In this document: in pieces, positions 59,644 to 64,000 of the stretch
Numbering within the stretch: the stretch's first letter is position 1
Layout of the letters: each line of letters opens with the position of its first letter
Source: Yamadazyma tenuis
Taxonomy: Eukaryota; Ascomycota; Pichiomycetes; Serinales; Debaryomycetaceae
Assembly (NCBI RefSeq): GCF_029203305.1
Contig: NC_089466.1
Location: 930,001 to 994,000 of the forward strand
Direction of reading: 5' to 3'
DNA length: 64,000 nucleotides
Translations under genes and position numbers: made by a program
The notes under the pieces: model-generated
Seen by the model: only the letters and a program-made list of their open reading frames with translations
Told to the model about the DNA's origin: nothing
Databases searched by the model: none

Positions 59644-62529
59644 ATGAGTCAGGTCGAGTCCAAAGAGGTTGACTTGGAAGAGATTCTCTTGACCAACTCG
59701 TTCTACTCCTACGACAAGCCTGCTGGTCACACCCAATTGAAATCTAACCAGGTGCCCACCAGCTTTATGAAAAATTCTCCATCGATTAAGGCATTGGAAA
59801 GCATTTTGAACGAAAAGTCCCGGTCCTTCAATTATAGCTTGAATAATTTGAGCAACCAGAGTGTCCAGACGTTCCAGACAGCTCCCGAACATAACTCTCT
59901 GAAATTGGAGACAATTGATGCTAGTCCCCTGAGTTTTAACGATTCTACCGTCAATGAACCAGATGACAATGATGGGTTTGTCAAGCACCTCGACCCCAGT
60001 ACCGCCACCTTTGGCTATCCCATGGACGAGGAAAGGCTTACCAATGCCACCGACAACGATGATACGCTTATTGATGAGGTGGCTGGAACTCTGGCAGCAC
60101 CTCTTCATCCTCAACCCAAGTATATCAAAATGCCTAGTTTGATACCTCCAGACTTGAGAGACGAGTCCACCTGGAAGAGGCAGTCAATGGTAGACATTCC
60201 CGAGAAGAGACAATCAATGGTGGATGTTGCCGAGGATTCCACCTGGAAGAGACAATCAATGATAGACACCCCCCAGGATTCCACCTGGAAGAGACAATCA
60301 ATGATAGACATTCCCGAGGAAACACCCTCGGCCATGGCCACCCCCAAACAGCCACCGGCACCGGAACCCAACAAGACCCCCAAATCCACCAGTTTTGGTA
60401 CTTTTGAAGACTTCCAAACTCCTAAAAGGCACTCCATCAGCATGACTCCTTCCCCAAGGAAATCACCTCATTTGCGGTCGAATTCAGCTTTCAATTTGGC
60501 CCCAAACAAACCCGAAAGTCCAAAAAAGCATAAGAGAAGCAGTACCTTGTCTGATTTGTCCAACTTGAAGGGCCCAGCCACAGACGACAAAAAGTCCAAG
60601 TTTTCCTTCAGATCTCTTTTCAGGAAGAAAGACAAGAAACTGGAGGAAATCAAAAAGGCAAAGGAAACCAAGAAGGTTGAGGAACCTAAAGTCAAAAGGG
60701 ACTCGAAGGAAACCACTGGGAAAAAGGCCGTGGAAAAGACCCCAAAGCTGCAACCAGTAGTCAAGGTGTCCAAACCAGCCCCAGCTTCTGTGCCTTATAG
60801 TTCCAACATCAAACTTCCCAGTGAAAGAAAAGAACCTTCAAAGTCCTTCAAGTCCAACACAAACATGAATTTCATCCGGGAAGTTGCAGACGATTATCAA
60901 GAACCTCTACAAGAATTTAATGATGACTATGACAACCACAATATCACACACAACCCTCCCACGAAGATGGTAGTCTCCAACAAATACGGGGAGGAAATGA
61001 CCTTGGAGCCATCACCACTCCCCAGATCCAACAACCCGTTTGTCAACTTCACTCCCAGTCAAAGACAAAGCACTTTTATGGATGAAGAGGAAGATGATAT
61101 TTTCGGTTCTCCCAAGCGTGGAACCAATACGGTGAATGAGCTGTTACTTGGAGACTCGTTGTTTCCGAAGTCTTTAAGCACTCAGGAAGTCGAAAGCATT
61201 GTTTCGTTGGAAAGATCCCGATCCATGAGGTCCGTAAAGTCAAGCAAGAGAACCAGTTTTGTAAATGTGGACGGTTCTGATGAGAATATCATCTTGTTCA
61301 ACGACAGCATGAATAACTCATTCAACTCGCCTGTTTCAAACACTTCAAGGTCAAACTCCATTTTGAAGAAGTCCAAGTACGGAAGCATCGACTCCAAGAT
61401 CACAGGAAAACATGCCAGTAATGTAAGCACCGGTGACGACAGCGACTTCAACGATTTGATGGAGTTCAGTGATTTCATTAACTTTGACAACTTTCAAGAC
61501 GTTAACTTGGAGTTTAGTGTTGACGTTGATCATCAAGAAATAGACCAGACTCCAAACCAAAGCCAAAGTCCAGAAGAAACTCCAGCTGTTAAGGAGATAA
61601 AATCCCAATCAACTCAATCAGTGCTTCAACCTCCAGTTCCTTCTTCAAAACCAACAGATTCGAAGAGGTTTTCTTACCACCCTGGTACTAATGATTCTCC
61701 CATAGTAATCTCTTCATCGTCGTCGATTGAAGAAGACTCGGAAGAACCTATAAGACCGTTAAACGTGTCTCCCAGAACCCCTGAAATCACTGTTTCGCAA
61801 CAGCAGATCCCATCGTTGCTTACGCCAAGCCTCAAGGAAATTGACATCAACCAGAAGTCTCCTGAACAAGTTCCCGTTCTTAATGAGAAGAACACCAACG
61901 TGAGACCAATTTCAATGTCTTTCAAGGGCTTGAAAGGTCCTTCATTCGGGAATAAGTTAAGCACCAAGGCCCTTCGCGAGTCTGAGTCTCACCAGTCGTT
62001 TAACATGACATTCAACGATGATGATTCAGACCTTTCGGGATCGGCTGTTGGAGGGGGATTTGGATCTAGCGATGAAGAAGAAGAAGAGGAACTTGATCTC
62101 GATGAGTACAACTACAACCAGTACTATAATGACCAGTACGATTCGGAAGAAGAAGAGTTGGAGAATCAACAGGAAGAGAAAGAGAATTTCAGCCATTTCC
62201 AACCTCCACCACCATTGACACAGAAGCTGAAAAGAAACAATATCGGTAGTCCCGAATCGTTTGCGTCTTCCAACTTGGGCAGAAGTTCCAACTTCACTGC
62301 ATCCCCAAGGTCGGTGGTTCCGAAGAAAAAAAGTAACGGAGTCAGATTCTCATCAAGAATCATCTTGTATGACACCTACAACGGAGATGAGTACGATAGA
62401 CACCCGGACCTCGCTACATGTAACCAGTTGACACCAATGCTTGCGCAAATGATCAGAGAGGAAGTCAATGAAATCAAGGCCAATATGCCTGTTCACGAAT
62501 TGTCTCGTTGCAACACCCATTTTTTTTAA
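59644..62529 (+). CDS. BNI4: BNI4-like bud-neck scaffold for protein phosphatase 1
   Basis: A 961-residue mostly disordered protein. The last 62 residues form the conserved Bni4-type C-terminus, opening with VRFSSRIILYDTY (an RVxF-type Glc7/PP1 docking motif) and ending THFF. Bni4 in baker's yeast is 892 residues, has a similar placed docking motif, and links the PP1 catalytic subunit Glc7 and chitin synthase 3 (through Chs4) to septins. A tandem 14-residue repeat DSTWKRQSMID occupies residues about 173-225. Many KRxS sites suggest phosphorylation by PKA-like kinases. An Afr1-type relative is the main alternative. ATG 59644 is clear. Confidence 0.72.
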   Translation: MSQVESKEVDLEEILLTNSFYSYDKPAGHTQLKSNQVPTSFMKNSPSIKALESILNEKSRSFNYSLNNLSNQSVQTFQTAPEHNSLKLETIDASPLSFNDSTVNEPDDNDGFVKHLDPSTATFGYPMDEERLTNATDNDDTLIDEVAGTLAAPLHPQPKYIKMPSLIPPDLRDESTWKRQSMVDIPEKRQSMVDVAEDSTWKRQSMIDTPQDSTWKRQSMIDIPEETPSAMATPKQPPAPEPNKTPKSTSFGTFEDFQTPKRHSISMTPSPRKSPHLRSNSAFNLAPNKPESPKKHKRSSTLSDLSNLKGPATDDKKSKFSFRSLFRKKDKKLEEIKKAKETKKVEEPKVKRDSKETTGKKAVEKTPKLQPVVKVSKPAPASVPYSSNIKLPSERKEPSKSFKSNTNMNFIREVADDYQEPLQEFNDDYDNHNITHNPPTKMVVSNKYGEEMTLEPSPLPRSNNPFVNFTPSQRQSTFMDEEEDDIFGSPKRGTNTVNELLLGDSLFPKSLSTQEVESIVSLERSRSMRSVKSSKRTSFVNVDGSDENIILFNDSMNNSFNSPVSNTSRSNSILKKSKYGSIDSKITGKHASNVSTGDDSDFNDLMEFSDFINFDNFQDVNLEFSVDVDHQEIDQTPNQSQSPEETPAVKEIKSQSTQSVLQPPVPSSKPTDSKRFSYHPGTNDSPIVISSSSSIEEDSEEPIRPLNVSPRTPEITVSQQQIPSLLTPSLKEIDINQKSPEQVPVLNEKNTNVRPISMSFKGLKGPSFGNKLSTKALRESESHQSFNMTFNDDDSDLSGSAVGGGFGSSDEEEEEELDLDEYNYNQYYNDQYDSEEEELENQQEEKENFSHFQPPPPLTQKLKRNNIGSPESFASSNLGRSSNFTASPRSVVPKKKSNGVRFSSRIILYDTYNGDEYDRHPDLATCNQLTPMLAQMIREEVNEIKANMPVHELSRCNTHFF
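60160..60318 (+). repeat. In-frame 42-bp tandem repeat in BNI4-like gene
   Basis: Four units: 60160-60204, a shortened 60205-60234, 60235-60276 and 60277-60318. The last two are nearly identical at the DNA level, so the array expanded recently. Each encodes KRQSM(V/I)D, a basophilic kinase-like site. Confidence 0.85.
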
Positions 62530-62590
62530 CCCACACGCACTAAATGAACCGTTTTCAATTCAAATATGTATCTAATATATAATCGACCGT

Positions 62591-62905
62591 CTATTTCGTT
62601 TGTACGTTTTTGTCGTTGATCTGCTTGGCGTACTCTTTGTGGGCATCTTGAAAGATCATATCCAACATCAAGGTGTCTTTGGGGTCCACTTTTGCCACTA
62701 TTTTGGTTGGTTCTGCCGTCTCCACGATCACGTAAACGCCGTCCTGCCTGTCGATACTCGTGGTGCCGGCCCAGGCCGCTTGGTCGTATTGTATCATACC
62801 CACCACTGGTGGTTCTCCATCGATATAATCGGGATAGGACATTGCGGAAAAAGTTACTGTGTGGGCATCGCGATGAAGTGAGCTAATGGTAAGGACACAC
62901 GACAT
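62591..62905 (-). CDS. Small protein of unknown function
   Basis: A 104-residue protein starting MSCVLTISSLHRDAHTVTF. It looks like a compact alpha/beta protein: alternating hydrophobic strands (GVYVIVETAEPTKIVAKV) followed by a helix (DTLMLDMIFQDAHKEYAKQ). I do not recognise its family. The ATG at 62905-62903 is used; the frame opens upstream only at a GTG (62941). It converges with BNI4, 61 bp apart. The composition is ordinary and codon use similar to neighbours, so it is probably real. Confidence 0.6.
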   Translation of the reverse strand: MSCVLTISSLHRDAHTVTFSAMSYPDYIDGEPPVVGMIQYDQAAWAGTTSIDRQDGVYVIVETAEPTKIVAKVDPKDTLMLDMIFQDAHKEYAKQINDKNVQTK

Positions 62906-63100
62906 CGTCTTTGGTATATTACTGTATACTTGCACATACACCTACACAAAACTATATTCTCATGCAGTTAATGAAAAAGTTTACCAATTTAGGAGTAAAG
63001 ATTCTCGATTCAGAAGCATAATATGTATATGTAAGAAATAAATATGGAAACAGACCCACACCTACACAGGAGTATATAAACACTGAGTTCAGGTTTCCCA

Positions 63101-63832
63101 TTAAACTAAGGTGTACGGCTGTTGCTCACCAGTGTGGGCGTAAAACTTACCGGATTCGGCAGCAGTAACCTTGTTGATGGTAGCCAAACTTGCAGCCACT
63201 GAATCGTCTACTGGCATACCTCCTGGGATGTTCTTGGTCATGTCGGTTGCAACAAGTCCCGGACATAATAAAACCGTCACTGAACCCTTTACCAATTCGT
63301 CGTCGGAACCAGCATTTTCCTTAGCAATTTGGACCCCCAAATGGTTGAGTGCAGCCTTGGAAGCACCGTAGGCATTAAAATCAGGCAGAAATCCAATTTG
63401 TCCCATGCTGGAGGAGACGAAAGCAATTTTCTTAGTACCCTTTCCTTTGAAAATGTATGGATAGGCCGCTTTGTAAGCCTTAGCAGGACCTCCAACATTG
63501 ACATCAAGAATTTGTGTATAAGCGTCTACGTTGTATACGGATGAAGGCTGCACGCTAGTATCATCGGCGATACCAGCGTTGTGAATAAACACATCAACAC
63601 CATTTGGAGCCAAGGTTTCGAGAACCTTGAAGGCCGTCTCAAATTTGGTATATGGATCTTGCATATCGATCAACAAGGTTTTAACATTTGGTCCTAAAGA
63701 TTCTAATTCTTTTGCAGACTTTTCGCTTCTAGCAGTAGCGATAACCAAGTTGGACTTTTCAGCACTCAATTGTTTTGCGAAAGTGTAACCAATACCGCGG
63801 GAAGCTCCGATGATCAAGTAGGTGGACGACAT
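63101..63832 (-). CDS. Short-chain dehydrogenase/reductase (SDR), C-factor/YIR035C-like
   Basis: A 243-residue classical SDR. The cofactor loop is GASRGIG near residue 10, and the basic residues after strand 2 (ATARSEKS) point to NADP(H). HNAG is the usual NNAG-like motif, and the catalytic Ser and YxxxK are in FVSSSMGQIGF and FNAYGASKAALN. The PGLVATDMTKN segment follows. It most resembles small cytosolic carbonyl reductases of the csgA/sniffer type (baker's yeast YIR035C and IRC24). The substrate is unknown. The ATG at 63832-63830 is clear; an upstream TATAAAA is at about 63878-63872. Confidence 0.92.
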   Translation of the reverse strand: MSSTYLIIGASRGIGYTFAKQLSAEKSNLVIATARSEKSAKELESLGPNVKTLLIDMQDPYTKFETAFKVLETLAPNGVDVFIHNAGIADDTSVQPSSVYNVDAYTQILDVNVGGPAKAYKAAYPYIFKGKGTKKIAFVSSSMGQIGFLPDFNAYGASKAALNHLGVQIAKENAGSDDELVKGSVTVLLCPGLVATDMTKNIPGGMPVDDSVAASLATINKVTAAESGKFYAHTGEQQPYTLV

Positions 63833-64000
63833 TGTAGTATGGAAGAATTAAAACCTGGCCCAGAGCCCATGTTTTATACCTATACTTCTGAGGTTTACGC
63901 GCCCAGAGGTTAGTAATGCTAAGACGAAATGCGTGTATGTCTCACAAAAGAGCTGACATAACCCCGGGGCAGATACTCTCAGTGATTAGTAATAGATTTA

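Noticed and set aside
63833..64000. Possible 5' intron of the SDR gene (TACTAAC at 63915-63909 with a downstream CAG)
   Set aside because: No convincing GTATGT-type donor is in view and the SDR already has a complete N-terminus; left undecided because the window ends.

Overview
The window is nuclear chromosomal DNA of a budding yeast (Saccharomycotina), most likely of the CUG-Ser1 clade (Debaryomyces/Meyerozyma/Yamadazyma-like). Support comes from densely packed, nearly intronless genes, a canonical TACTAAC-type intron in the one spliced gene found, gene content typical of this clade, and a CTG codon at a near-invariant serine of an SH3 domain in BZZ1 (37005-37007). No virus, transposon, rRNA, tRNA or CRISPR was recognised. 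Several open frames begin at non-ATG codons; starts given here were moved to the first plausible ATG.

Layout. 1-3400: two tandem casein kinase 2 catalytic-subunit genes (the first cut by the window edge) and the 40S assembly factor LTV1. 3.4-12.5 kb: a MATE transporter, PIH1, BPL1 (biotin ligase), APC11, COQ2 and VPS3. 12.5-20.1 kb: PRO1, a GH2 beta-mannosidase, a Zn2Cys6 regulator, an SCP2 protein (POX18-like) and RRT14. 20.1-33 kb: MET18, the very large TAO3 and TMA46. 33-45 kb: APP1, BZZ1, RPS7, RKI1, a spliced ARF6/ARF3-type GTPase, PRP43 and COQ8. 45-52.4 kb: a BRE4-like membrane protein, NAB2, RPS2 and an OM14-like protein. 52.4-55.4 kb: a gene-free stretch of about 3 kb in front of a Q/N-rich putative regulator. 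57.9-63.8 kb: a globin with a C-terminal CaaX box, BNI4, a small unknown protein and a short-chain dehydrogenase.

Functional themes. Several genes serve ribosome and mRNP production (LTV1, RRT14, PRP43, PIH1, NAB2, TMA46, RPS7, RPS2); five of them carry a PAC-like GCGATGA or GAGATGAG element within about 50 bp of the start codon. COQ2 and COQ8 are two steps or regulators of one pathway, ubiquinone synthesis. TAO3, BZZ1, BNI4, APP1 and the ARF protein all act in polarity, actin or membrane traffic. Regulatory signals that fit the gene they sit beside include a perfect Gcn4 site before PRO1, paired CCGAGG fatty-acid-regulator motifs before POX18, Tbf1-like and Cbf1-like sites before RPS2, and an A-rich 3' flank after NAB2 like the autoregulatory element known from baker's yeast.

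No clearly undescribed multi-gene system was found. The most unusual items are the predicted prenylated globin, the putative regulator with its 3 kb upstream region, and the tandem CK2 alpha pair.
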